Shown here one piece after another: positions 32,142 through 42,559 of a DNA stretch of 64,000 bases. The translations under genes and the position numbers were made by a program. The stretch's first letter is position 1. The number at the start of each line of letters is the position of its first letter. Origin of the DNA: Macrosoma leucophasiata (Eukaryota > Arthropoda > Insecta > Lepidoptera > Hedylidae); NCBI GenBank assembly GCA_036365455.1, contig JAWQUS010000007.1:17252001-17316000 (forward strand). The letters run 5' to 3'. A model generated the notes under the pieces. The model made no database searches. It was not told the DNA's origin and saw only the letters and a program-made list of their open reading frames with translations.

Positions 32142-33416
32142 GGTTGGGGATAAAGTCTTTTCGCATTATAGTATGTATGAACTTGTAATAAAATCTCTTT
32201 GGCTGTAGTATTTGTATCTGGCTGGTTTTGGTATCATTGAAAGTTAAAATTTTAAAGAACATAATTCCAAATTCAAATTAGGCAAATGTGTGATTTTCAT
32301 TTGTTTTTCGTTCTGTCAAGATGAGTGAATCTAATGAAGATATTCGATACATTTTAAAATTATACTACAAAAAAGGTAAAAATGCGCAAGCCGCGAAAAA
32401 AATTTGCGATGTTTATGGACCTAGTGCAGGTGCAGTGTCTGTGAGAGTAGCACAAATTAGGATTAAGCGTTTTCAATCTGGAAATTTTGATGTCAAAAAT
32501 GCACCTCGCTCTGGTCGCCCTATTACGGATAAAATGGATGCCATTTTTGAAAAAGTGGAGCAAGATCGACATATCAGTAGTTACGACGTAGCTGAAGAAC
32601 TGAGAATTGATCACAAAACAGTTCTGGCGCATTTGAAAAAGGCTGGGTACAAAAAAAAACTCGATATTTGGGTACCTCACGAGCTCACTGAAAGAAACCT
32701 AATGAACCGTGTACTCATTTGTGATTCTTCATTACGACGTAATGAAACCGAATCATTTTTGAAGAAGCTGATAACTGGTGATGAAAAGTGGATCACGTAC
32801 GACAAGAACGTGCGAAAAAGGTCGTGGTCAAAGGCCGGTCAGGCTTCACAGACTGTGGCGATACCCCGGTTAACTCGCAATAAGGTGATGTGTGTGTGGT
32901 GGGATTGGAAGGGCATTATTCATTATGAGCTATTATCACCAGGCAGGACTATCGATTCTGAACTGTACTGCGAACAACTGATGAGATTAAAGCAAGAAGT
33001 TGAGAGAAAGCGGCCGGAATTGATCAACAGAAGGGGTTTGGTGTTTCATCATGATAACGCTAGACCTCACACATCTATAGCTACTCAGCAAAAATTAAGA
33101 GAGTTTGGCTGGGAGGTGTTAATGCATCCGCCGTATAGTCCTGACCTTGCACCTTCAGATTTCCACCTGTTTCGGTCTCAGAATTCTTTATGCAATGTTA
33201 GGTTAACATCACGAGAGGACTGCCAAATCCACTTGTCGCGGTATTTTGATGAGAAGTCCCAAATTTTTTATAGCAATGGGATCATGTCCCTACCCACAAG
33301 ATGGCAAAAGGTTATCGAACAAAATGGTACATACATACTTAAGTTAAATTTAAATAAACTGTGTTAAAAATGTCTTGAATTATCTTAAAAAATGCGAAGA
33401 ATCTTTCTCCCCAACC
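32142..33416 (+). mobile_element. Mariner copy b, full-length with both TIRs
   Basis: Left TIR GGTTGGGGATAAAGTC pairs with the right end complement GGTTGGGGAGAAAGAT, with TTCGCATT inside both. TA lies on each side (32140-32141 and 33417-33418), the target duplication of Tc1/mariner. Total 1275 bp, standard for a mariner. Confidence 0.93.
32321..33367 (+). CDS. Mariner transposase, uninterrupted
   Basis: 348 residues, usual length for a mariner transposase, which cuts and rejoins element DNA at TA sites. The N-terminal paired-like helix-turn-helix half includes RFQSGNFDVKNAPRSGRPI, then a WVPHELTERN linker. The catalytic triad is D154 (ITGDEKWI), D245 ([10 protein letters not shown]) and D280 ([12 protein letters not shown]); the 34 residues between the last two define the D34D mariner class. 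Compared with copies a, c and d it lacks one Thr in KNATQAAKK, has two extra residues in PSAGAVSV, and lacks one Leu in FRSLQNS, all in frame. Whether these abolish activity cannot be told. Start chosen at ATG 32321, shared by all copies. Confidence 0.95.
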   Translation: MSESNEDIRYILKLYYKKGKNAQAAKKICDVYGPSAGAVSVRVAQIRIKRFQSGNFDVKNAPRSGRPITDKMDAIFEKVEQDRHISSYDVAEELRIDHKTVLAHLKKAGYKKKLDIWVPHELTERNLMNRVLICDSSLRRNETESFLKKLITGDEKWITYDKNVRKRSWSKAGQASQTVAIPRLTRNKVMCVWWDWKGIIHYELLSPGRTIDSELYCEQLMRLKQEVERKRPELINRRGLVFHHDNARPHTSIATQQKLREFGWEVLMHPPYSPDLAPSDFHLFRSQNSLCNVRLTSREDCQIHLSRYFDEKSQIFYSNGIMSLPTRWQKVIEQNGTYILKLNLNKLC

Positions 33417-33445
33417 TAATATGAAGAGAGAAATAAATTTTAATA

Positions 33446-33734
33446 CTGGTGGTAGAGCTCCAGTGACGGAGTTCGCGGGCGTAGGCACCACCGCATTACC
33501 TAATATACTTGCCGCTAAATGGTAGTGTTCAGCACTATCGTGTTCCGGTCAGGTGGTAATGTACGGCCCGGCAATTTCCGTCACAAAGGCCTAACACCTT
33601 AGGCCTCAGGAGTGGTAACGCATCTGCATTTTGGCCTTGGTCTTTGTTTTGTTTCTTTGCGCCTATAGGCTGCAGTCATCACTTAATACAATGTGAACTG
33701 CATGCTTGTTTGCCACTTCCATTACATAAAAAAA
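33446..33734 (+). repeat. BMC1-like retroposon, near full-length
   Basis: The best + strand copy: head CTGGTGGTAGAGCTCCAGTG, body with CCGCTAAATGGTAGTGTTCA and GTGGTAACGCATCTGCATTT, tail TTGCCACTTCCATTACATAA plus A run. It lies about 30 bp beyond the right end of mariner copy b. Confidence 0.8.
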
Positions 33735-34038
33735 GGATATGATTTGTATGTATACCTACTATCGAAGAAGTTTACGGTCATCCAAAAACATTGCAAATTA
33801 GACTTTACAGCCACACTGATAAGGTATCGGCGTGGCGCGGCGGACCTGACATTCAATGTATGGTAGGTACTTTTGACGATTGATGACATCTGATGTAGGT
33901 ACGTAGAAGACCAACTGCGAAACTCCGAGGACGGGAATGGGTCATTTGGAAATCACTAAAACAATCCCAAAAGCTCTTACCGGTACTGGCCGGGTCAAAG
34001 CTCGGAATTTTACTCCAGAACTTCATCATAGCAGTACT
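33735..34038. other. Non-coding stretch
   Basis: Nothing recognised. Confidence 0.35.
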
Positions 34039-34282
34039 TACAGTATCCAACAATAATTAATGCACATCGACTTTAGGAAGGGGACTTCGGCTTATTTCGG
34101 GTCTCTTTCGCATCTTAGGTACCTATCCGACGTTTGTCGACCATTTTGAGCAAATTTTGACCAATACCGCACTATCAGTGCTTACGAAGGCAGTGTGAAG
34201 CAGAGATAGCGCTCTACGAATTCGAAACTTGCCGATTGTGTCTTTCGTTTCGTAGGCTCGAATATTTCTTACTGGGCACTGT
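34039..34282. mobile_element. MITE, family M3, copy 1
   Basis: Starts TACAGTATCCAACAATAATT and holds GCACATCGACTTTAGGAAGG. It ends with an imperfect complement of the start (CGAATATTTCTTACTGGGCA). It matches the better preserved copy at 53010 throughout. Confidence 0.7.
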
Positions 34283-34547
34283 CCCTAGGTCCCTACACTA
34301 AGTTAGTAGTGGTTATCCATCCATTCTGTAAATTGGGTAAAACTATATTGGGAAGTGGTCAGTGGTCAGCCAACCTGACGTTAAAATGGTTTATTTCTTT
34401 GTTTGCACATGGTCCTTCGCATGAAGCCTCAACTCCCAAAGTCCCGTTTCACAGACCATTAAGTGAGACCATTAACCTAGACAGACGGCCATGTCCCGTT
34501 TCCCCCCTCCTCCCTTTTTTATTAATATAATGGCATCGCTATTACGT

Positions 34548-34925
34548 ACATCAAAATTAGTAGCATGCCAGAAAGCGATGGAAAGAAGCGTTCTGAAAAT
34601 TAGAAGATTGCATAAAGTAAAAAGTGTAAAAATAATACAAAAAACTAAAGTTAAAGACGCTTTGCAATTTGCACTAAAACAGAAGTGGCAATAGGCCGGA
34701 CATATAGCAAGATGCACAGATGGTAGATGGACGTTAAAAACGACTTTAGGGGAAGGACCAAAAGGAAAAAGGAAAAGAGGGCGCCCTAGAAAAAGGTGGA
34801 TAGAAGACATAAAGGTGATAGCTGGTAGCGAATGGAGAAAGAGAGCTATGGATAGAAAGGTCTGGAAAAAGCTGGAAGAGGCCTTTACCCGAGAAGGGGT
34901 TCCGATCAATGGTATTGAAGTAAGC
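34548..34925 (+). pseudogene. LINE reverse-transcriptase C-terminal fragment
   Basis: Encodes the tail of a second non-LTR retrotransposon family: KLVACQKAMERSVLKIRRL, KVKDALQFALKQKWQ, an in-frame TAG at 34692-34694, then AGHIARCTDGRWTLKTTL, KRKRGRPRKRWIEDIKVIAG and EWRKRAMDRKVWKKLEEAF. These blocks are the usual ending of many lepidopteran LINE ORF2 proteins. The premature stop and missing 5' end make it dead. Confidence 0.8.
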
Positions 34926-35990
34926 TAAAATAGCGAGTAGAAGAAAAATAATAGACGAAACCATTCTGTGGATGAAACAAACACATATGAAAAAAAAAAT
35001 ACTTGTTATACTTAGGATTTATTATTTTGAAATATACACATGTTATAACTTTTGTGGATTGGAAATAAATGGGCATTGCCACATTACATTACACATTACA
35101 CTGCCAGTGTCAAGTAAAACGATATTTCGTATTCGTTTTAGAGCAGCGTAAAAGTCAAAGTCAGTCAGTCAGTCAGAGTCATTGTCAGTAACTCGACTAA
35201 CTCGAGTAAAGCGATGGCTAGTTGGCTACTTTACCGAAACATTTACAATTAATTTTGGCGGTAACCTGAAAGGCCGCGTTTTCGCACTGTTAAATTATTC
35301 CATTTTACACATTACACACATTAAAGTGACGTCTATTATCGAGTAGCAGAAGATTGATAGAACTTCCAAAACGATTCTTTTCGTGTATAAGTTCCCTTTC
35401 GTAAGACGTATTCTTGTATTTTAATATGCTTTTAGTATATTAATCAACTGTAACTGTAATTACACAGATCTGTAAGTAAATTAAGATTACTTGTAGGTGT
35501 TTGGGATTTGGTGACACTGGTACTGAAGCTATATAGGCATTTATTGTTAACTGCGGGGATTACAGTCGTGAAGTGTTTCGTTTTTTATTGTTCTGTGGTC
35601 GAACTAACCGTGTATTGATTTTATATTACTTCGATATGAATCGATTAAGAACTCGATCTTTTTCAGAAAGAATCGCTATCCCTACTTTGAAGTAGGTGTG
35701 TGTACACCATAGATTTAAGTAGATAATGGTGTACACCAAGAATTTTGAAGGTAAAAATGGAGTCCAAACTCCAACAAAAGTTTCAGTCAAATACCTACAT
35801 ATCTCTATCCTCCTCTTGGAGGGCCGACCTCTCTTTCTAGTGTGATCTGTGGTATTGCTATCTTTTTATTTATATCTACGAAACTTTGTGAAAGAAACAC
35901 CACAGTTATAGAATTACATGATAAACATTACTGCATAATTTATTTACAACTTATTAAATGTATTCATTTTACTGTTTTCAAAATTACTAA
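34926..35990. other. Non-coding stretch
   Basis: No gene supported. An AGTC tetramer run lies at about 35155-35178. 35690-35790 has a Y-block phrase (GAAGGTAAAAATGGAGTCCA) beside a TAGATTTAAGTAGATAAT phrase repeated at 36663. Confidence 0.4.
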
Positions 35991-35994
35991 TAAT

Positions 35995-36100
35995 ATATCT
36001 CATATCTTGAGTTAGTGTATCAGTTGAAATTATACACCGACTTCTATGGACTGTACGGACAGACATAGCACGGCAACATTGAATCTGCTTATCAGTAATG
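35995..36100 (-). repeat. Segment shared with the foldback locus
   Basis: The complement of this stretch (AAGTCGGTGTATAATTTCAA, TTGCCGTGCTATGT) recurs at about 42487-42555 and 45116-45200. It lies directly before the THAP-like start, so upstream DNA of this locus was copied into the 42-45 kb structure or the reverse. Confidence 0.75.
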
Positions 36101-36194
36101 TCAAAACCAGATCGGTCTAATATGGCGGACGTTCACTATTTAGTTTTTATGTTTTCGTTGTGTTTTCGATTGTAATTCGTTAAAGTTTGTAGCA

Positions 36195-36308
36195 ATGGTA
36201 AATAATTGCATAGTTGGAGGTTGTGCTAGCTTATGGCATCCAGGAAGTGACCAAAGATTTCACGTGAATAAGTGTTTGAATCGTAATTTTTGTGTCGAAT
36301 CACTGTAG
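36195..36308 (+). CDS. Possible THAP-domain first exon (partial)
   Basis: ATG at 36195 opens a 37-codon frame. Its beginning (MVNNCIVGGC, then SDQRFHVNK) has the Cys-X2-4-Cys start and F-H spacing of the THAP zinc finger (a C2CH DNA-binding domain). The following Cys and His would have to come from later exons. A GTGAAT donor-like site at 36261 could end the exon before the stop at 36306. No further exon was found, so a pseudogene or transposon-derived THAP fragment is equally possible. Confidence 0.35.
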   Translation: MVNNCIVGGCASLWHPGSDQRFHVNKCLNRNFCVESL

Positions 36309-37076
36309 ACATATTCTTTTTGTATTTTCGCTTAATATCTTGCTAAAATTATAAGTCAGTGTTTTAAACAAATTTATGAATGTTAACTTTAGTAATTTCT
36401 AATAGTCTTTCATTGATTTATGCAATTTAAAATAGGTCTGGTTTGTTTCTATCATATCGTTATCAGTAGTGTTGAAGTAGTGTGACAATAAAATTTTATT
36501 AATTGAGAATGTCTTAAAGAATCGAGTTTTTTTTTAAATACGAACCATCATATATTATTTTCAATCAAACTAGGTTCTAAGTTAATTTCTAAGGATATAT
36601 AATTTTCTCGTTGCTTGAGAGGCTAACCCGAGCGTGAAGTTACAAGTTGTATTTCATCCATAGATTTAAGTAGATAATAAATCTATGATTTCATTCACGA
36701 AACTTTAGAACAATAACTTTAAGTAGTATGTATTAATAATTCAATAATGCAAGACGTTTGCAGAAAAAAAAATTTTTTTATTGAGTATGTTATACTTTAA
36801 CGTATACATTAAAATCTAAACTTACATTGTAAACCACTATAAACTTTGTTAATAAATTGATTATAATGGCTGTAAGTCCATTTTATTTTATCCCTATTTT
36901 CCTAAAGCTTAATTTAAAATCATGGACTCGTAGCTGTCTGTGGAACTCATTTCGCTATGGATTTCTGCAAAAATAATCAACAATAAAATAGAATCATCCC
37001 CACACCCATATAGTATCTACACATAATATACCATGGAATATTTTAAATTTAATGTTTAATTATTTCAAGTTTAATG
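36309..37076. other. Non-coding stretch
   Basis: AT-rich; nothing supported. A small inverted repeat (CATAGATTTA ... TAAATCTATG) lies at about 36660-36690. Confidence 0.4.
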
Positions 37077-37191
37077 TACGGCTCCGTAATTGCCAGGACC
37101 AGAGGGATAACACCTTAGGCCTTAGGCCTTAGTCATCACTTAACATCAATGTGAACTGCAAGCTTGTTTGCCACTTCCATTACATAAAAAA
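37077..37191 (+). repeat. BMC1-like tail with internal deletion
   Basis: Ends TTTGCCACTTCCATTACATA plus A run. It lacks the usual middle (CTTAGGCCTTAGTCATCAC joins directly), the same junction found at 42393 and 45022, so these three share a common deleted ancestor. Confidence 0.75.
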
Positions 37192-37257
37192 TGGTGGCGC
37201 CCTTTACCGGAACTCGTGCTTTGTCAGTTATCGGTCCGTACTAGTGACCGTCTCCGA

Positions 37258-37322
37258 CATATATATATATATATATATAATATATATTGATCATTTATAT
37301 ATATATTATGTATATATATATA
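37258..37322. repeat. TA-rich palindromic DNA around TTGATCATTT
   Basis: TA runs flanking ATTGATCATTTATA. The same motif and TA runs occur at 42140-42175 and three times at 44640-44790. It forms the left border of gypsy copy 2. Confidence 0.8.
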
Positions 37323-37679
37323 AGTCTGTTTTACTACATGAAAGAAATAAACCTTGTGTTGCTGTAAAGAAGATTTATTGTTAGTTTTTTTTATACAGAG
37401 ACTATTTTATTTAGGTAATATAAAACAATATGAACTCAAACCTGTAAAGAAGAAACGACAATGAAAGTTTATTCTTTCACTTTTAAAACATAAAATAATA
37501 TAATATTAAAATTTTCATTGATTATCCAATTGTCAATCAACTCGTATTTAAATCTGTCATCTGACATTCTGAATTCATTTCTTCTTTAAAATCAGACAAT
37601 TAAAAAGTTAAAAACTATAACCAAACTTCATGGTAAGTAAACACACAGAGTGCGAAGAAAGAAATAGTATTTCTTTACA
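37323..37679 (-). mobile_element. Gypsy copy 2, 3' LTR
   Basis: 357 bp. By eye every base matches the other LTR at 41783-42139. Flanking TATA on both outer sides fits a 4-bp target duplication but cannot be told from the TA repeat. A purine-rich primer (minus-strand GGGGGGAGA) lies immediately inside at about 37680-37688. Confidence 0.93.
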
Positions 37680-37716
37680 TCTCCCCCCATGGGGAAGAAA
37701 ATTCACCCGTGAATTT

Positions 37717-40700
37717 TCACTCCAGTTCTCCATTTGATACTTGCACATTCTCATCCTCTGTTATCTGTACTGGAATTAGTTTTGTGATATGAAAAAGACT
37801 TGACTCTGTTTTTTTATGTCCTGTATCTATCTCGTAAATTGTATTAGATTTCTTTTTAATTATTTTATATGGTCCAATTCTCAATTCATCTAGCTTTTTC
37901 CTATTTAGTTTATTCCCATTTTCTATATATACTAGATCTCCCACACTGAATTCTCTTTGTTTTCTATTTCTATCATACCTCATTTTGTTATAGTAATGTG
38001 ATTTCAAGGTATTATTAAGCGCTGTTTTCTTATCTCCGATCCAGTCACTATTTATACCTCCTTGTTGTAGTTCTTTTGGTAAGACCTTAACATCTGTTCC
38101 GTATAACAAATAACATGGTGCATAGCCAGTTACTGAGTGGTTAGTCTGATTGTATTTTTCTACACATTCATGTGCTATTGTGGTCCACGCTCTGTTTTCT
38201 CCATCTTCATTAATTTTGCATCTAATTTTGTTAACTATCGTTTGATTCAACCTTTCATTTAGGCCATTAGAAAACGGTGCATTCACTGCTGTAAAAATTA
38301 TTGTTATTTGTTTGTCAGTAAGGAATTTCTTGAATTCTTTAGAGTTTATTCCAGGATACTGGTCGGTAAGGAGCATCCCAATCTCTTCGGTTTCAGCGAC
38401 CTTATTTATTAGCTTTATAAAGTCATGTGCACCCTGGGTTTTTGATGTTATAATAAATGCATATCTAGTGAAGTGGTCCACTAAAAGATGTATGTATTTC
38501 TTGGTTGATCTTGAACCACCAAAACCTCCAATTGTGTCTATTGATACTATTTCAAAGGGTCTTGTCGCTGGGCCTAAATATGACATTAATCCGTATTTGT
38601 GTTGTCCTCTTGTTTTGTTTTTTATGCAAATTTCACAATTCCTACAAACATTTTTAATATTTTTCGTTAAATTTTTTGTTGTGTACAGTGAACTAATAGT
38701 CGTTAGCATTTGTCCCACTCCAATGTGACATAGATCTTCATGTATTCGCTTTATAAATTTAATACTGAATTCTTCAGTTATTATTATTTTCTCTTTGTTC
38801 CTAATTCTTTTGAAGTATAAATTGTGTTTTTTGATTATTTTATTATTGTTTCTCTGTATTTCTTTATTTTGATTCTGATCTATTACAATATCTTCTAATG
38901 TAATTAAGTTCACAACTTTCAATTGTTCTTCTAGATTATCCTCTGGTTCTAATACAGGATTCCGACTTAAACAGTCCGCTTCTAAATTATCTTTTCTAGG
39001 GGAATATTTGATTTTAAAATCATATTGTGAAAGGTAATAAGTCAAATCACCTAGTTCTTCGTCTGTTCTAGCTTTTAAGTTCATGTTTTCTAATGGTTTA
39101 TGGTCTGTGTAGACTGTAAACGATTTACCTATCAGCCAGTACTGCCAATATCTTAGTGCTTCTTTAATAGCTAAGCATTCTAAATATATTGCCTTTTTCT
39201 TCTTTTGCGCTCCATTCAGTTTTTTTGAAAAATAGGCTACTGGTTTTTCTTTACCATCTAGTTGTACTTGTTTTAAAATTGCTCCAACACCCAGCAGAGA
39301 ACCATCAGTATAAATATTTATTGGTAGATTTTGATCATAAATTTCTAGTATTGGCTGTGAACACAAGAGACTCTTTATTTTTTCAAACGCATTTTGACAT
39401 TCTTCAGACCAAACAAACTTTTGATTTTTTCTTAGCAAATTATGTAATGGGTCAAGAATTATTGCGCTCCTTGGTATATATTTATGGTAAAAGTTTACTT
39501 TTCCCAAAAATTGTCGAATATTCTTCTGGGTTTTTGGTACTGGAAATTCTTTTATCGAAATGAGATTGTCCTTCAGTGGTTGGATAGAATTATATTGAAT
39601 GATATGTCCCAGGTATTTTACCGAATCTGATGCAAATGTACATTTTATAAATTTTAGTCGAAATCCTTCCGTTTGAATTGCTTCTAGTAACTGTTTCAAG
39701 TGACTTATGTGTTCATCAAATGAGTTTGAAAATATCAGGATGTCATCTATATAATTGACAGCAAAATCGGTTAGTTTATATTTTCTAAGTATGTTACACA
39801 ATATTCTTTGAAATATTGCTGGAGCAGTCTTCAAACCAAATGGTAGGCAAGTCCATTGAAAGTGTCCCTCTTGAGTTACAAACCCTGTCTTCTTCCTGTC
39901 CTCTACCCGTAGAGGTATAGACCAAAAAGCTGAATTAACGTCTAAGCTTGTAAAAAATTTGCAATTTCTTGTTTTTGTCATTAAATCGTCAATTAATGGG
40001 AAGGGTTGAGCCTGAGGAACTACAATTTTATTTAAATCCCTGAAGTCTATACAGAGCCTTGATTTTTTATTTTCTTCCTTTTTAAATGTCAAAGTTACTG
40101 GTGCTGCGAATGGACTATAAGATTCTTCTATAAGCGCATTATCCAATAATTCGGCTATTTGTTCTGCTATCTCTTTTTTGTCTTCTATAGTGCATCTGTA
40201 TGGCCTCTTGCTGCAGTATTTATCCATTAATAAATCTATTCTTGCTTCATATCCTTTAACCTTTCCCACGTCATACTTGTTTTTGGCAAAAACTGATTGA
40301 TATTGTTGTATTAGCTTATTTATTTCTTCCCTTTTATCATCATCTAAATGACCAACCTTTATTTCAAATTCCTCTTCTTTGATATGTTCATTAAAATTAA
40401 TTTTGTTTTCGTTTTCATATTTATTACCTTCATTTTCACCTTCGTCTATCTTTTTCTCCATTTTTTTACTATTCTTTTCATGTAAGTATTGTTTCTGAGT
40501 TATTTTTAACTCCTCATTTTGTACTAGCTTATATTTCTTTATCATATCTAATCCTATTAAGAAATCATATCTGAATTTGTGTTCGTCAATGATGTACACA
40601 TCCACATTTTCTTCTATTTCAAAAATTTTTATTTTTAAATTTGTCAAACCACTTGTTTTTTGGACACCATTAATTGTTACTATATTTTCTTCATTCGAGT

Positions 40701-40827
40701 TATGTCCTTTTGTATTTAGTTTTAGTAATTTGGAATTAATTAGAGATACATTTGAACCTGAATCGTATACTCCATAAATTTCTAATTTATTATTTAACAG
40801 TAGTTTGATCTTAATTAATGGTGTCAC
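37717..40827 (-). CDS. pol: Gypsy copy 2 pol polyprotein
   Basis: 1036 residues, differing from copy 1 at only a handful of positions in the shared part (for example MEGF/TEGF, RRDEE/RTDEE, SPGKD/SPRKD, YATKN/YTTKN). Protease DSG, RT YIDD, RNase H TDG, the integrase zinc finger and its D, D, E residues, and the GPYKII module are all present in order. Ends naturally (...VSNGELE, stop), about 40 bp before the primer tract. Read from gag by the same A AAA AAC slip. No env frame. Catalytic residues are intact, so it may be a source of functional Pol. Confidence 0.94.
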   Translation of the reverse strand: MTPLIKIKLLLNNKLEIYGVYDSGSNVSLINSKLLKLNTKGHNSNEENIVTINGVQKTSGLTNLKIKIFEIEENVDVYIIDEHKFRYDFLIGLDMIKKYKLVQNEELKITQKQYLHEKNSKKMEKKIDEGENEGNKYENENKINFNEHIKEEEFEIKVGHLDDDKREEINKLIQQYQSVFAKNKYDVGKVKGYEARIDLLMDKYCSKRPYRCTIEDKKEIAEQIAELLDNALIEESYSPFAAPVTLTFKKEENKKSRLCIDFRDLNKIVVPQAQPFPLIDDLMTKTRNCKFFTSLDVNSAFWSIPLRVEDRKKTGFVTQEGHFQWTCLPFGLKTAPAIFQRILCNILRKYKLTDFAVNYIDDILIFSNSFDEHISHLKQLLEAIQTEGFRLKFIKCTFASDSVKYLGHIIQYNSIQPLKDNLISIKEFPVPKTQKNIRQFLGKVNFYHKYIPRSAIILDPLHNLLRKNQKFVWSEECQNAFEKIKSLLCSQPILEIYDQNLPINIYTDGSLLGVGAILKQVQLDGKEKPVAYFSKKLNGAQKKKKAIYLECLAIKEALRYWQYWLIGKSFTVYTDHKPLENMNLKARTDEELGDLTYYLSQYDFKIKYSPRKDNLEADCLSRNPVLEPEDNLEEQLKVVNLITLEDIVIDQNQNKEIQRNNNKIIKKHNLYFKRIRNKEKIIITEEFSIKFIKRIHEDLCHIGVGQMLTTISSLYTTKNLTKNIKNVCRNCEICIKNKTRGQHKYGLMSYLGPATRPFEIVSIDTIGGFGGSRSTKKYIHLLVDHFTRYAFIITSKTQGAHDFIKLINKVAETEEIGMLLTDQYPGINSKEFKKFLTDKQITIIFTAVNAPFSNGLNERLNQTIVNKIRCKINEDGENRAWTTIAHECVEKYNQTNHSVTGYAPCYLLYGTDVKVLPKELQQGGINSDWIGDKKTALNNTLKSHYYNKMRYDRNRKQREFSVGDLVYIENGNKLNRKKLDELRIGPYKIIKKKSNTIYEIDTGHKKTESSLFHITKLIPVQITEDENVQVSNGELE

Positions 40828-40829
40828 TA

Positions 40830-41753
40830 CTAGTTTTTTTGTTCTGTTTCATTTAACTCTGCTTCAATCACTGAATTATTTACATGTTTAATATATCTTT
40901 TATTTAATTTATCATCTTCTCTAACTCTAAACCAGCATGCAGCTTCGGAATGATAGCGAACCCCTTTATTTAATTTTACGCATATTTTGCATGGATAACG
41001 TCCCTCATTTGTAATATTTATCCTTTGATTTTCATACTTTCTGTACGTTCCATTCCTATTTTTATTTACCAAATGTTCATACTTTCTCACCTCATTGAAT
41101 AAACATACTATATCGTTCATTGCTTCTCTATTTATCTTCTCTAATACAAAACCTGGCAAACCTACCGCTATCAGATCCACCAGTGTACCTGTATCAATTG
41201 AATTTCTCATGTCCAATAAAAGTTTTTCCTTTTTAATGGCATAGTCCACTAATGAACCATCCTTATATTTAAATAACAATGCATAGGTCACTTGGTTCCA
41301 GTTTTGGTTTGCAAATGACTCGCACAACTTTTCTTTCCAAACTATCCACTCTGAGTTGAGTGTTAATTTTATAATCATTGAGCTGTACCAATCAACACAA
41401 CTTTTATCCATAAATAGTCGGAGAATCTCAATTTTTTGTTCATCTTTCATAATACCGAAGCGAGAACATTCAAATTGTAAGTTACCATCAGCATCTATGT
41501 AAATTTCTCGTAATTTATCTGTCATAGTTATCCAAACTCTTCGTGTCTGATGTCTTTTCTTTAAACTATTTTTTACTTTGTTGTACACAGCTGTCTCAAT
41601 TAATTCTTCGTGAAATCCAACAGACTGTAATTCCTCTGGTATAGCAAATTTTTTTTCATCTTTAGTTGTGATTGAGGTTACACAACAAATATTAGATTTT
41701 CCATCATTCGCCGGTAAAATCGTGAATTCAAAACGTAACTGCTCCATTTGCAT
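40830..41753 (-). CDS. gag: Gypsy copy 2 gag-like protein, internally deleted
   Basis: 307 residues versus 378 in copy 1. The sequence jumps from GNLQF straight to ECSRFGIMKD, a clean 213-bp in-frame loss removing the start of the capsid-like part (the segment with LEEMFTKLIENTHDLKK and RQWIDIFE). The zinc-knuckle-like C-terminus is kept. The deletion probably prevents normal particle assembly even though Pol is intact. If the element moved in this state it needed Gag from another copy. Confidence 0.9.
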   Translation of the reverse strand: MQMEQLRFEFTILPANDGKSNICCVTSITTKDEKKFAIPEELQSVGFHEELIETAVYNKVKNSLKKRHQTRRVWITMTDKLREIYIDADGNLQFECSRFGIMKDEQKIEILRLFMDKSCVDWYSSMIIKLTLNSEWIVWKEKLCESFANQNWNQVTYALLFKYKDGSLVDYAIKKEKLLLDMRNSIDTGTLVDLIAVGLPGFVLEKINREAMNDIVCLFNEVRKYEHLVNKNRNGTYRKYENQRINITNEGRYPCKICVKLNKGVRYHSEAACWFRVREDDKLNKRYIKHVNNSVIEAELNETEQKN

Positions 41754-41782
41754 CTTTTTATAAACAAAATTGTCGTTTTATA

Positions 41783-42139
41783 AGTCTGTTTTACTACATG
41801 AAAGAAATAAACCTTGTGTTGCTGTAAAGAAGATTTATTGTTAGTTTTTTTTATACAGAGACTATTTTATTTAGGTAATATAAAACAATATGAACTCAAA
41901 CCTGTAAAGAAGAAACGACAATGAAAGTTTATTCTTTCACTTTTAAAACATAAAATAATATAATATTAAAATTTTCATTGATTATCCAATTGTCAATCAA
42001 CTCGTATTTAAATCTGTCATCTGACATTCTGAATTCATTTCTTCTTTAAAATCAGACAATTAAAAAGTTAAAAACTATAACCAAACTTCATGGTAAGTAA
42101 ACACACAGAGTGCGAAGAAAGAAATAGTATTTCTTTACA
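41783..42139 (-). mobile_element. Gypsy copy 2, 5' LTR
   Basis: 357 bp; reads TGTAAAGAAATAC ... AAAACAGACT on the minus strand. It is followed by TATAAAACGACAATTTTG, where the primer-binding site should be, though no standard tRNA 3' end is recognised there. Confidence 0.93.
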
Positions 42140-42555
42140 TATATACATATATATATAATATATATTGATCATTTGATCGTTCTCGTGATAAGTTCTCCTC
42201 CAAGCTAGGAACTGTTTCTGTCGTTTCGGTCTGATATTGTGTTGTGGTTGTGTACAGTGGCTTGTGAGTGTAATTAATTGTGTAATTCGTTGTTTCGTTG
42301 CTCGACTACCCACTTTATACGCCCACTATGTCGGACGATGAAACTAATAATACGTCCGTGGCGATATATATATAGAATTGTGGTAAATCGCATTTTTTAT
42401 GTAATGGAAGTGGCAAACAAGCTTGCAGTTCACATTGATGTTAAGTGATGACTAAGGCCTAAGGTGTTATCCCTCTGGTCCTGGCAGATTCAATGTTGCC
42501 GTGCTATGTATTTCCGTACAGTCCATAGAAGTCGGTGTATAATTTCAACTGATAC
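42140..42555 (+). repeat. Direct repeat D, copy 1 (416 bp)
   Basis: Matches 44769-45184 base for base as far as I can see. Contains a TA run, TTGATCATTTGATCGTTCTC, a TGCTCGACTACCCACTTTAT segment and an ATGTCGGACGATGAAACTAA phrase. It ends in a truncated BMC1-like tail (42393-42487) and the 36.0-kb segment. Confidence 0.9.
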
Positions 42556-42559
42556 TGAT

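Noticed and set aside
42330..42375. ATGTCGGACGATGAAACTAA as the start of a retrotransposon Gag.
   Set aside because: The frame closes after about 15 codons at TATATATAG in both copies and nothing downstream resembles a Gag.
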